Of a DNA stretch of 64,000 bases, positions 48,305-56,151 are shown one piece after another. The notes beneath the pieces are model-generated. The model did no database searches, was not told where the DNA came from, and was given only the letters and a program-made list of their open reading frames with translations. Within the stretch, counting starts at the first letter, position 1, and each line of letters opens with the position of its first letter. The stretch covers positions 23,389 to 87,388 of the forward strand of contig NZ_JAIRCA020000009.1 in the NCBI RefSeq assembly GCF_020089495.2, read 5' to 3'. Made by a program: the position numbers and the translations under genes. This DNA comes from Streptococcus mitis subsp. hohhotensis (GTDB taxonomy: Bacteria; Bacillota; Bacilli; Lactobacillales; Streptococcaceae).

Positions 48305-49429
48305 TCAGTTTGATTTACCATTTATTATGACCTCCAATAATTCATCCGCAACAACATCTTCAACGTACTTCCTTATCGCTCTAACATTAGGGAGGGTGTT
48401 TAGATGCGATTCAATACAAGCTAATATCTTGTCCTCATCTAGATATTCCTGATACCTTTCATCTATATATTCAGAGCTAATAATTTTTGAATACGTCAAT
48501 TTTAAAATTTTCTTTTTCTCATCAATAGATAGTGGAGAAAATTTAACAAAACCATCAAATCGACTCAATAATGCTATATCAATATTTTTTTCCATTTCTA
48601 AACGACTTTTAAAATTAGAAGTGCAAATAATAATTGAGTTACTTAAATCTACTTTATAATTTTGATCTTCATAAATGCCTTCATCAAACATTTGAAAGAA
48701 GGTGCTATGAAAAAATGCAGGAGCTAAAGCGAACTCATCAAGCAAAATAACATTAGATTCTCTGTTTAGTAATGTTTTAGAAAATGAGTCCTCGCTATGG
48801 TTTGCTGATTTAAAATATTTTACACTTGATTCACCACCAACCATCGACATTTGTTCTCTAATAATATTGTTATTTCCATACAGTGTAAATGATAGTTGTT
48901 TTACTGTTTCAGTTTTTCCTATTCCTGGTTCACCATAAAACATTAATACTAGTGGTTTCGCATTCGTACGCACCAACTGAGTAACCAATTTCCTTAATAA
49001 ACTTTTCTTAGCTTTTTCTTGACCAACTATTTTTTCATTTAAATCTTCAGAAATCCTTTTAAGTTGCTCCTCACTAATTTTTGCAAAAGTACTTTGTTCA
49101 ATATTTAAAAATTCTGATTTAACTTGTTGCTTTAATGAATTAAAGAATTTTTTAGGGGGATTATGAAGATATATTTCTTCAGTTCCTGAATCATTAAAAA
49201 TTTTGATTAATAAATCAATATTTTCAAAAACTAGGCTCCCAGAAAGCGAGTAGGTATCCATTCTAAAAATACAATTCTTTTTATCTATTAGAGGTTTTAT
49301 TATATCAATAATAGTAGAATCTTTAGTCCAATTTATAATAACCTCATTAAATGAAACATAGTTATCTAATTTTACGACTCTTTCATTAAACTTTTGAACT
49401 GGCTCAAAAAAAATATTAAATCTTACCAT
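48305..49429 (-). CDS. ClpB/torsin-like AAA+ ATPase of the cassette
   Basis: A 374-residue protein. Residues 1-110 are a distinct N-terminal domain of unknown family. The AAA+ module follows: EKIVGQEKAKKSLL box II near 133, Walker A GEPGIGKT at 166-173, a substrate-loop-like MVGGESSVKYF near 197 (compare the GYVG pore loop of Clp), Walker B VILLDEF near 227-233, sensor 1 IICTSN near 268-273 and an arginine-finger LLSRFDG near 288. It is one AAA+ domain of the Clp C-terminal/torsin type. The ATG overlaps the preceding stop (TAATG), so the two proteins are translationally coupled. Confidence 0.85.
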   Translation of the reverse strand: MVRFNIFFEPVQKFNERVVKLDNYVSFNEVIINWTKDSTIIDIIKPLIDKKNCIFRMDTYSLSGSLVFENIDLLIKIFNDSGTEEIYLHNPPKKFFNSLKQQVKSEFLNIEQSTFAKISEEQLKRISEDLNEKIVGQEKAKKSLLRKLVTQLVRTNAKPLVLMFYGEPGIGKTETVKQLSFTLYGNNNIIREQMSMVGGESSVKYFKSANHSEDSFSKTLLNRESNVILLDEFALAPAFFHSTFFQMFDEGIYEDQNYKVDLSNSIIICTSNFKSRLEMEKNIDIALLSRFDGFVKFSPLSIDEKKKILKLTYSKIISSEYIDERYQEYLDEDKILACIESHLNTLPNVRAIRKYVEDVVADELLEVIINGKSN

Positions 49430-50187
49430 TACACACCTGCCACTAGAACATCATATATCGGTATTTTCTCATTATTTTGTTCTTCATCAAAGTCAGCTCC
49501 TAGTTGTGACTGTCTCTGGTTTGATAATCTATCTATCATTGTATTAAAACTTAAATCAATTGAATCTACTTCTCCAACCTTAATTCCATAAAGTTTGACA
49601 TCCATCTTAGTTAAGTCACTCAACGTATAATTATTACGTAGACCCGATATATTGAATCTGAAAACACTTTCATTACTCTCGGAACTAATTCCCTTAATTT
49701 CATAATATCCAGAAAGTCGGTCCAAAGTTCGTTCAATATTCTTTATTTCAATACCTTTAAAATTATTTTTATCATCATCTGTAATACTATTCATTTTAGT
49801 AATATCACTAATCATATCGAGAACAGGAGTGATGTTACGGTAAAAAGCGGGGGAGTCTTTTTCAATAAAAAGTTTAACATTATCTAAACGTTCCACTTTT
49901 GAAGAACCTTTTTTATCGGTCGCAAACTTTTTAAAGTTACTTAGCAATGTAGAGGTAATCTGTGATTCTACTACACCGCTTCGTTGATATGAAGCATTTC
50001 CAGAGAGTCCTATTTTAAATCGAGTAAAGAAACTCATACCAACCTTTCCCTCGGTATCTACCTCAACCATATTTTCGGACACACGTCTTATGATATCAGA
50101 TTGTATCCCATTTTGATGTAATTCTAAAAAATCAAAAACAGCTTGCTCATCAAGATAAACAATTTTCCCAGCAAAAAAATCAGCCAT
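49429..50187 (-). CDS. First protein of the AAA+ cassette, DUF6414-like
   Basis: A 252-residue soluble protein with no signal peptide or helix. The opening KIVYLDEQAVFDFLELH and the SQITSTLLSNFKKF segment recall DUF6414-type proteins, but I cannot confirm it. Predicted pattern is mixed alpha/beta, with a beta-rich C-terminal half (MDVKLYGIKVGEVDSIDLSF) and an acidic linker. AAGGAGG precedes the ATG. As the promoter-proximal partner coupled to the ATPase, it could be the sensor or substrate adaptor. Confidence 0.72.
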   Translation of the reverse strand: MADFFAGKIVYLDEQAVFDFLELHQNGIQSDIIRRVSENMVEVDTEGKVGMSFFTRFKIGLSGNASYQRSGVVESQITSTLLSNFKKFATDKKGSSKVERLDNVKLFIEKDSPAFYRNITPVLDMISDITKMNSITDDDKNNFKGIEIKNIERTLDRLSGYYEIKGISSESNESVFRFNISGLRNNYTLSDLTKMDVKLYGIKVGEVDSIDLSFNTMIDRLSNQRQSQLGADFDEEQNNEKIPIYDVLVAGV

Positions 50188-50231
50188 TACTTCCTCCTTG
50201 TTACTATATATTCAGACTATTTAATAATCAT

Positions 50232-50241
50232 ATTATACCAA
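50232..50241 (-). promoter_or_regulatory. Extended -10 promoter of the AAA+ cassette
   Basis: TTGGTATAAT on the minus strand (TG-N-TATAAT extended -10), 45 bases before the first cassette gene. No clear -35. Confidence 0.6.
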
Positions 50242-50302
50242 AATATCAAGTATTACTAAAAATACTACTATATATCCCTCAATTTAGTAAGCAAATCGAA
50301 AA

Positions 50303-50330
50303 AAGAACACCCCGAAAGGTGCTCTCTGTA
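50303..50330 (-). terminator. Original rpsI terminator, separated by the insertion
   Basis: On the minus strand AGAGCACCTTTCGGGGTGTTCT with TTTTTT follows the rpsI 3'-end copy at 50350. It is probably the terminator that rpsI used before the element was inserted. Confidence 0.7.
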
Positions 50331-50349
50331 AGTATAGTAATTCTTTCGA

Positions 50350-50401
50350 ATTAACGTTTACTAAATTGTGATGCTTTACGAGCTTTCTTAAGACCTGGTT
50401 T
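50350..50401. other. attL of the integrative element (52-bp rpsI 3'-end repeat)
   Basis: 52 bases identical to 58592-58643, the 3' end of rpsI; the repeats stop matching at GGCTGACC here against CTTACGTT in the gene. With attR they bound an element of 8,242 bases. The core covers the last 17 codons of rpsI including the stop. Confidence 0.93.
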
Positions 50402-50751
50402 GGCTGACCATTAAATCAACATATCTCAAATAGTTATAAACAGGGGCTTTTTTTCAATTAACTATCAATTAAATTTTATCTATTTTTAAATAATTTCATT
50501 TAAATAGGGCAAATTTTTTTATTAAATAAACAAATACGAGTCAGATATCTCAGAAATTTGCCCTAATTAATGAAATGAACCAGTATTAATTATACTATAA
50601 CTATAAAAAAATAACACTTTATAGATATACATCGCTATTGAAAAAAATTTTTCTAAAAAAACTTACAAAAATCCTTGACATTATTTTTAGATAGGATTAT
50701 AATAAAAGTATAGTCGTAGTTAGACAAAAAATATTTTCGTGGAGGCCCTTT
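50402..50751 (+). promoter_or_regulatory. Left end of the element with arm-site repeats and promoter
   Basis: No gene in these 350 bases. GGGCAAA at 50507-50513 and its inverse TTTGCCC at 50557-50563 match repeats next to attR. TTGACA (50675-50680), 17 bases, TATAAT (50698-50703) is a fully consensus promoter for the element's genes, and GTGGAGG lies 8 bases before the first ATG. Confidence 0.75.
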
Positions 50752-51147
50752 ATGGAAATTTACACTTATTCCGATTTTCTTCAAGAGAAAACTGCTTTGA
50801 CTTTTGAAGATGCACATAAAATCTATAACGAACTAATTAGTTCATTTGACATAAAAGATCCAATTTTCCTCGATGACTGGACAATGTTGATTGAGTTAGC
50901 TGCAGAGTATACTGAAATTCGTGTCAAATCTGCAACAGTGTCAAAAGAAAGACAAGACAAGCATGGGGATTTTAGAACTTCTGTTCATAATGCTTTCATC
51001 GTACAATTGAATGCACTAAAGAGCGAAATCGAATCAAAAGGTGGAGATACTAGTTGGTTTGATAAAATCACGGAAGATCGACAACGTCAGGGCGATTTTG
51101 CAAATTATTTAGCATACATTTATGCTGTAAGTACTAGATCATCATAA
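50752..51147 (+). CDS. Element protein of unknown function, 131 aa
   Basis: A small soluble, mostly helical and acidic protein (LTFEDAHKIYNELISSF, LIELAAEYTEIRVK) with no recognised domain. It is the first gene after the element's consensus promoter, so it should be the most strongly expressed. Its place at the head of an element operon would suit a regulator, an anti-restriction or a host-takeover protein, but nothing in the sequence decides. Confidence 0.7.
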   Translation: MEIYTYSDFLQEKTALTFEDAHKIYNELISSFDIKDPIFLDDWTMLIELAAEYTEIRVKSATVSKERQDKHGDFRTSVHNAFIVQLNALKSEIESKGGDTSWFDKITEDRQRQGDFANYLAYIYAVSTRSS

Positions 51148-51220
51148 AATCAAAAATATTTTCAAAATTTCATTTATGATTATCAAAAGCAAACTTCATT
51201 GTTAAAGAAAGGAACATATA

Positions 51221-52090
51221 ATGGAACATCAAAAAGTTATTGATTGGTTGAAATATTGTGATGAAAATAATATCAAACCATGGGAATGGGATTTTAAAAA
51301 TTGTTATTCTGATACGCTAACACCTGATAGTATTACAAATTTTTTAAAATATAAAAACGGTGAACTTACTGATCCAACTACTTTTCGAGTTACAGAACTG
51401 CTTGGTAAGGTTGCTGACTGTGATAAGGAAGCATTCTATTTATATAAATGTTTGGGTTGGCAAAACTCGGAAAATTGTATTACTAGAGGGGAAACTCTGA
51501 ACTCTTATTTAACTACATTCAATCGTTCTATTACTAAAACACCTCACTATAAAAGTATATATAAAAAAATTGGGATAGATGAAGAGCAATATCTAAACGA
51601 ACAATATCCAATTCTATATAATAACAATAATTATGAGAGCTTTAACATCATCAAAGAAAATAAAGAGCAATTTAAAAAATTTGCCAAATTAACTCACACA
51701 ATTGGAAATTTCACCGTATTACCTCATTGGATAAATACTGGGAGATATAACTTCTCAAAAGATTATTGGGATATTACAATGCTTTCTCTTCAAGAGTGGC
51801 TCAATCTTTTATCTAACGATACATGGAAATGTTTCGTAGATGCTTTCTATTTACAACCATACGTAAATGAGCAATATGAAACTGAGTTGTTTTGGGAAGG
51901 TCATACATCCGAAAGACCAAATATGGAGCGTCAACATTTTCCTATTTTCCTTAAAAAAGTCAATGAGCGAATTGAAGAACGAGGTAAATTTATTATTAAA
52001 CAAATCTGTGATAAGTTAGATCTAAAAGACTTCAATTTCTATAAAGAAATTGAAAATATGGATACAATAAAATTTTCTAATGAATTTTAA
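51221..52090 (+). CDS. Element protein of unknown function, 289 aa
   Basis: A soluble protein rich in Trp, Tyr and Asn. The most distinctive part is KLTHTIGNFTVLPHWINTGR near 147-166 followed by DYWDITMLSLQEWLNLL. The H-T-I-G-N segment recalls the conserved C-terminal region of HNH/DUF1524-like proteins that have an H-x-x-G-N-L, but the rest of an HNH motif is not seen. AAAGGAAC lies before the ATG. Role in the element unknown. Confidence 0.7.
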   Translation: MEHQKVIDWLKYCDENNIKPWEWDFKNCYSDTLTPDSITNFLKYKNGELTDPTTFRVTELLGKVADCDKEAFYLYKCLGWQNSENCITRGETLNSYLTTFNRSITKTPHYKSIYKKIGIDEEQYLNEQYPILYNNNNYESFNIIKENKEQFKKFAKLTHTIGNFTVLPHWINTGRYNFSKDYWDITMLSLQEWLNLLSNDTWKCFVDAFYLQPYVNEQYETELFWEGHTSERPNMERQHFPIFLKKVNERIEERGKFIIKQICDKLDLKDFNFYKEIENMDTIKFSNEF

Positions 52091-52102
52091 AAAGGAGGAT
52101 TT

Positions 52103-52573
52103 GTGGTCAGAGTATATAAAAGTGTTCGTCTTGCATATGAAGCCAAAGTGTGGATAGATGAGCTTATTCAAAATAAAGAACGTAAAATCAAAGAACTAAG
52201 TCAGAATAATTTTCTAAGTACATTAGAACAAACACTTCTATCAAATCATTACGATGAATTAAATGGTGTTTCTTTCAATATAGTTTTAAAAGCTTCTATC
52301 GGAAGTGTCATTGAAGAATCATATAGAAATACAAAACATTACTCCATTGATGAGTGGCAAAAACTACGTCAAGAAATGGAAAAAGATATCAAAAATGTCA
52401 ATCCTAGTCTAGAAACATCCGTAACTCCTAGACTCTATTTAGATGAAAATGTTCTAAATGGTCTTGATGAATTTCGATATCATTTAATGAAAGAAGATGG
52501 TGCTACTAGATTACCAAGGCTTAGTTACATCATTAAACTTGTTGTATATTCCTATTGGAAGACACAACAATAA
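52103..52573 (+). CDS. Element accessory protein, possibly ribbon-helix-helix
   Basis: A 156-residue protein starting at GTG 52103 with AAAAGGAGG before it. Two segments have the strand-helix-helix pattern of ribbon-helix-helix DNA-binding proteins (VYKSVRLAYEAKVWIDELI at the start and TPRLYLDENVLNGLDEF near 108). It precedes the FtsK-like gene, where relaxosome accessory or partition-type proteins are often encoded. The assignment is tentative. A hairpin (52574-52594) follows directly. Confidence 0.6.
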   Translation: MVRVYKSVRLAYEAKVWIDELIQNKERKIKELSQNNFLSTLEQTLLSNHYDELNGVSFNIVLKASIGSVIEESYRNTKHYSIDEWQKLRQEMEKDIKNVNPSLETSVTPRLYLDENVLNGLDEFRYHLMKEDGATRLPRLSYIIKLVVYSYWKTQQ

Positions 52574-52598
52574 CCTAAGCAAACCCTGCTTAGGTTCT

Positions 52599-52618
52599 CT
52601 ATACTAATAATAGTATAG
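52599..52618. promoter_or_regulatory. Palindrome before the FtsK-like gene
   Basis: CTATACTA-ATAA-TAGTATAG, an 8-base inverted repeat, 32 bases upstream of the start. It may be an operator. TAGTATAG-like sequence also occurs beside the element promoter (GTATAG at 50708). Confidence 0.45.
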
Positions 52619-52649
52619 TTGTTTTACTACTTGCAAGGAGATTTTATTT

Positions 52650-53969
52650 ATGTTTAAACTAAAAAAAGAAGCTAATTTAAAAAGAAATTATTTTATTACA
52701 AGTTCACGTTTAAAATTGTTACATCTGATAATAATTATCTTTTCTATCTTTGTTTTATTAGGTTTAATAGTAAGTATTAGAGCTCCTGCTTTTATTCAAA
52801 TCTTATGTATTGTCTTTGGTATTCTAGCAATCTATAAAATAAATAATAAATTAAAAGATTTTAGATACGAACTAGATTTTGATTTAATTATCAGGGAAAG
52901 TTTACTATTTGTTTTATATACAAATCATCTCTACACTTCGGAAAAGGATAATTCAGGTTACGAAAAAATTATTAGAAGTGCGATTTTAAAATATGAATTA
53001 GATAATCAAAACGGTCATATTATCATTAAAGCGCTTATAAGAGGTGACGAATTTAGTAAAAAGGTTCAGACGCTTGATGATGTATTAGCTGGAGTTCTAG
53101 AACTTGAACTAGAAGAAAAAATTACTCATCCTAATATTGTGGAATATCACTTTTATTACAAGAAACCTGATAGACTAATATTATCACCCCATAGTCATAA
53201 AGAAGAGATAGATAGTCTTGATATAGACTTAGGGTATGATATAATTTATAATCCTATAAAATGTCCTCATATTTTAGTTTCAGGTGGTACAGGTAGCGGA
53301 AAGTCTATATTTATATCTTTCTTAATTATTGAACTTCTTAAAAGAAACTCAACACTATATATTGCAGATCCTAAGAACAGTGATTTAGGTAGTTTATCTC
53401 ATTCTTTAAGCGATAAATATGTAGCTACAACTCCCAATAATATTGCTCGTATTGTACGTTTGGTAGTTGAACAAATGCAGGAACGATATCAAGCCATGCG
53501 TGATAACTTTCATTACGGTTCAAATTTTGCCGACCACGGCTTTAAACCAGTATGGCTTATATTTGATGAAATGGGAGCATTTCAAGCTTCAGCAACAGAT
53601 AAAAAATCTAAAGAAGTTATCACCGAAGCAATGGACGGTATCAAACAAATTATTCTACTAGGGCGACAAGCAGGAGTATTTATCCTTGTATCTGCTCAAC
53701 AAATGAGAGCTGAAACTTTAAACACTGATCTTAGAGATAATTTAGGACTAAGAATAGCTTTAGGAGCAAACTCAATAGAGGGATACCGCATGGTCTTTGG
53801 CTCAGCTACACCTGATAAGTTTAAATCTATTGAAGAAAAAGGAGCAGGATATCTTTATATGCAAGGCTCAGGGAAAGAAAAAGCTCAATATTGGGAAAGC
53901 CCTTATCTTGATACAACACAATTCGATTTTATAAAAGAACTACAATTATACGTAACAAAGTCAAAATAA
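52650..53969 (+). CDS. FtsK/SpoIIIE-type DNA translocase (TcpA-like)
   Basis: A 439-residue membrane ATPase with two N-terminal helices (about 22-43 and 47-63), a middle domain, and the FtsK/HerA motor: Walker A GGTGSGKS at 212-219, Walker B VWLIFDEMGAF near 303, then LLGRQAGVFILVSAQQM. It lacks the gamma winged-helix of chromosomal FtsK. In Gram-positive integrative elements such proteins couple DNA to the transfer channel (TcpA, Orf21 of Tn916) or, in actinomycete elements, move double-stranded DNA alone. No other transfer channel genes are present here. Confidence 0.9.
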   Translation: MFKLKKEANLKRNYFITSSRLKLLHLIIIIFSIFVLLGLIVSIRAPAFIQILCIVFGILAIYKINNKLKDFRYELDFDLIIRESLLFVLYTNHLYTSEKDNSGYEKIIRSAILKYELDNQNGHIIIKALIRGDEFSKKVQTLDDVLAGVLELELEEKITHPNIVEYHFYYKKPDRLILSPHSHKEEIDSLDIDLGYDIIYNPIKCPHILVSGGTGSGKSIFISFLIIELLKRNSTLYIADPKNSDLGSLSHSLSDKYVATTPNNIARIVRLVVEQMQERYQAMRDNFHYGSNFADHGFKPVWLIFDEMGAFQASATDKKSKEVITEAMDGIKQIILLGRQAGVFILVSAQQMRAETLNTDLRDNLGLRIALGANSIEGYRMVFGSATPDKFKSIEEKGAGYLYMQGSGKEKAQYWESPYLDTTQFDFIKELQLYVTKSK

Positions 53970-53973
53970 TTTC

Positions 53974-54043
53974 AATAGATATTTTTGCTTAAATTCAATA
54001 GATTTTCAGCAAAAATATCTATTCCTCATCGCTTAAGCGATGA
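53974..54043. repeat. Inverted repeat and 18-bp perfect palindrome
   Basis: AATAGATATTTTTGC (53974-53988) pairs exactly with 54009-54023; three bases later comes TCATCGCTTAAGCGATGA (54026-54043), a perfect palindrome. They lie between the FtsK-like gene and the next gene. The first is a possible terminator; the second may be an operator or origin element. Confidence 0.6.
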
Positions 54044-54064
54044 CAAAAAGAAACGAGGTATTAT

Positions 54065-54379
54065 ATGAAAATTAACGATTTTCTTAAACCAGAATTATTA
54101 GGAAATAAATTCGTGGCAGTAAAAGGATATACAGAAGTTCTAGACAGAGAAACAAATAAACCTGTAGCACTACGTCTTAATGTTTCAATTCAAGATGAGG
54201 ATTCAGAATTCTTTATGGAAATGATTCAGATAAAAGTTAATACGTTATCTCCTACGGCTACTCCTCAATTATTATCAGATAAAAAAACATGCCCCATTAA
54301 ATTATCTAATTTAACAGTTGGACAATTTAACGGAAATTTATGGTTTTCTTGTAACGATGTAGTCCCTATTTCTAAATAA
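54065..54379 (+). CDS. Element protein of unknown function, 104 aa
   Basis: A 104-residue soluble protein with a beta-rich pattern (KFVAVKGYTEVLD, VALRLNVSIQDEDSEFFMEMIQIKV, LSNLTVGQFNGNLWFSC). In size and place, after an FtsK-like gene, it recalls the small DUF961-type proteins of Tn916-like elements, but I cannot confirm that. AACGAGGT precedes the start. Confidence 0.65.
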   Translation: MKINDFLKPELLGNKFVAVKGYTEVLDRETNKPVALRLNVSIQDEDSEFFMEMIQIKVNTLSPTATPQLLSDKKTCPIKLSNLTVGQFNGNLWFSCNDVVPISK

Positions 54380-54395
54380 TTCGGTGATACTATTT

Positions 54396-55124
54396 ATGGC
54401 TAAACTTTTTGCAATATCTGATATACACGGTCACCTAGATGAGTTCCTATCCGCTCTCAGTAAAGTAGATTTATCTGATAAAAATAATCGTCTTATTTTA
54501 GTCGGAGACTATATTGACAATGGACCTCAATCTTTTCAAGTTATTTCCAAAATAATTGAACTTGAGAAACTTTATCCTAATCAAATTATTACTCTTTTAG
54601 GAAATCACGAAGAATGGTTTTATGATTGGTTAATTTTAGAAAATCCTACTTCTTCTTCATTTTCAGAAACAATAAAAAGTTTCTTCTCTCCAGAGGAATT
54701 GACCTATATTTTAAAATCGAATGTTAACAACTTTGAAGCTGGTGTTAGAAATGAAATTAAAAATAATATCAAGTTCAACCCATTCATAAACTGGTTTAAA
54801 AAACGATATAGGGATAAACGCTATTATGAAACTGATACCCAAATTTTTGTTCATGCTGGCATTGATGAAGAAGCTGGCAAGTTTTGGAAAGAGCTAACGA
54901 GCTCAGAGATGTTTACAAATAAATTTCCTCTTACCACTGGTGGATTTTTTAAAGATATTGTTTCTGGTCATGTTGCTTCTTGGGAAGTAGCTAAAGATAA
55001 AACTTACCAAGGTAAGATTTACCATGATAATAAAAGTCATTACTTTATTGATGGAGATGTAAAGAATAGCAAAACAATACCTGTTATCTGCTATGATACA
55101 GTTACAAAATCCTATCAATATTAA
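54396..55124 (+). CDS. Calcineurin-like metallophosphoesterase
   Basis: A 242-residue phosphoesterase with all family metal ligands: AISDIHGHLDE near 5, VGDYIDNGPQ near 39, LGNHEEWFY near 69, HAGIDEEAG near 152 and SGHVAS near 187. The family includes protein Ser/Thr phosphatases and Ap4A hydrolases; the substrate is unknown. An in-frame GTG at 54384 exists, but MAKLFAISDIHG from ATG 54396 is the usual start. Confidence 0.85.
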   Translation: MAKLFAISDIHGHLDEFLSALSKVDLSDKNNRLILVGDYIDNGPQSFQVISKIIELEKLYPNQIITLLGNHEEWFYDWLILENPTSSSFSETIKSFFSPEELTYILKSNVNNFEAGVRNEIKNNIKFNPFINWFKKRYRDKRYYETDTQIFVHAGIDEEAGKFWKELTSSEMFTNKFPLTTGGFFKDIVSGHVASWEVAKDKTYQGKIYHDNKSHYFIDGDVKNSKTIPVICYDTVTKSYQY

Positions 55125-55206
55125 AAAATACTTCTCTAGTACATAAAATTTTAGCAAGCTTAATTCTATTCTTATACTAACAACAAAAATAAAGAGGGGA
55201 ATCTAT

Positions 55207-55980
55207 ATGAAGACATTATTAATTGGCGACTTACATTTAAAATCTCAACAAATTTTACCCATTGTTGACAAGATTATCCAAACACATAATATTAAAAGAG
55301 TCATTTTTCTTGGTGATTATGTTGATTTACATGGACAAACTAACAATATCCAACTATATGCTAAAGATCTCACTTTTTTATACTCTTGGAAAATAGATAA
55401 AGAGCAAAACGGAATAGAGGTAATTAATCTTATAGGTGATCATGATGCTTATTATTTATTGGGAGATCAAGCTCCTTTCTCAATTCAAAATTTAGAAGTG
55501 TTTTTCGCAGTTCAAGGATTGTTGCAGGATTTAAAATTACAAGTGGCTTATCAACTAGATGATTATTTAATCAGTCACGCTGGTTTCAATCGGATATTTG
55601 ATCCTCAAAAATGGCATTTTACCCCCTACACCAAAGAGCATGAAGAAGAATTAGATATTCTAGCTTATACAATAGGACCAATGCGTGGTGGGGAAGCTCT
55701 TGGGGGTTCTCCTTTATGGGCACATTTTAGAGAATTAGAACTGCTTCCCAACCAAGACTTTCCTAAACAAATTGTTGGACATACTCCAAAAGAATCTATT
55801 GATATTTCTAAAAATGTTATTGGTATAGATACTTTTTCATTATATATTGACAAAGATAATAAATATCAATTTATTGGTAACGGTGATTTGCTAGTCTATG
55901 ACCAAGGCCATCTTGAAATCATTTCAACCAACTGGGCTACAGACGAAACATTAAAACAATTACCTAAACCACAAATTTAA
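55207..55980 (+). CDS. Second metallophosphoesterase, with GDHD in place of GNHD
   Basis: A 257-residue calcineurin-like protein in tandem with the previous one. Ligands: LIGDLHLKS near 5, LGDYVDLHGQ near 36, LIGDHDAYYL near 77, SHAGFNR near 122, and VGHTPKES near 195. The usual metal-binding Asn of GNH(D/E) is Asp, which could change activity. AGAGGGGA precedes the ATG. It directly precedes the structured segment at 55986 and the rep gene. Confidence 0.85.
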   Translation: MKTLLIGDLHLKSQQILPIVDKIIQTHNIKRVIFLGDYVDLHGQTNNIQLYAKDLTFLYSWKIDKEQNGIEVINLIGDHDAYYLLGDQAPFSIQNLEVFFAVQGLLQDLKLQVAYQLDDYLISHAGFNRIFDPQKWHFTPYTKEHEEELDILAYTIGPMRGGEALGGSPLWAHFRELELLPNQDFPKQIVGHTPKESIDISKNVIGIDTFSLYIDKDNKYQFIGNGDLLVYDQGHLEIISTNWATDETLKQLPKPQI

Positions 55981-55985
55981 CTACT

Positions 55986-56105
55986 ACTTCTTATCATGTG
56001 ACTAAGCGAAACTGCTGACTGGAGGTCGGCAAGCTGGAAGCGTGTTTAGCGGAGCGATGCTTAGAAACACATGATAGAAGTACGGAGGGGCTTTGCTCCT
56101 CCTAG
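55986..56105. promoter_or_regulatory. Structured GC-rich segment, candidate replication/transfer origin
   Basis: A nest of inverted repeats: 55986-56000 with 56068-56081 (one base bulge), CTAAGC 56002-56007 with GCTTAG 56059-56064, and TGCTGAC 56013-56019 with GTCGGCA 56025-56031. A last hairpin (56084-56102, GGAGGGGC with GCTCCTCC) follows. The GC content is well above its surroundings. It sits between two genes, directly ahead of the HUH-type rep gene, where double-strand origins or oriT are typically found. Confidence 0.65.
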
Positions 56106-56151
56106 TTTATTTATTATATAAGCAAACATTACGAGAAAAGGAGATGATTTT

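Noticed and set aside
47488..50187. Identification of the cassette as a named system such as CBASS, Thoeris, Gabija or Zorya
   Set aside because: No cyclase, TIR, SIR2, OLD nuclease or MotAB-like proteins are present; the ATPase is Clp/torsin-like.
56040..56105. tRNA-like fold in the GC-rich segment before rep
   Set aside because: No TTC-GAA T-loop, no anticodon arm and no acceptor stem with the required spacing.
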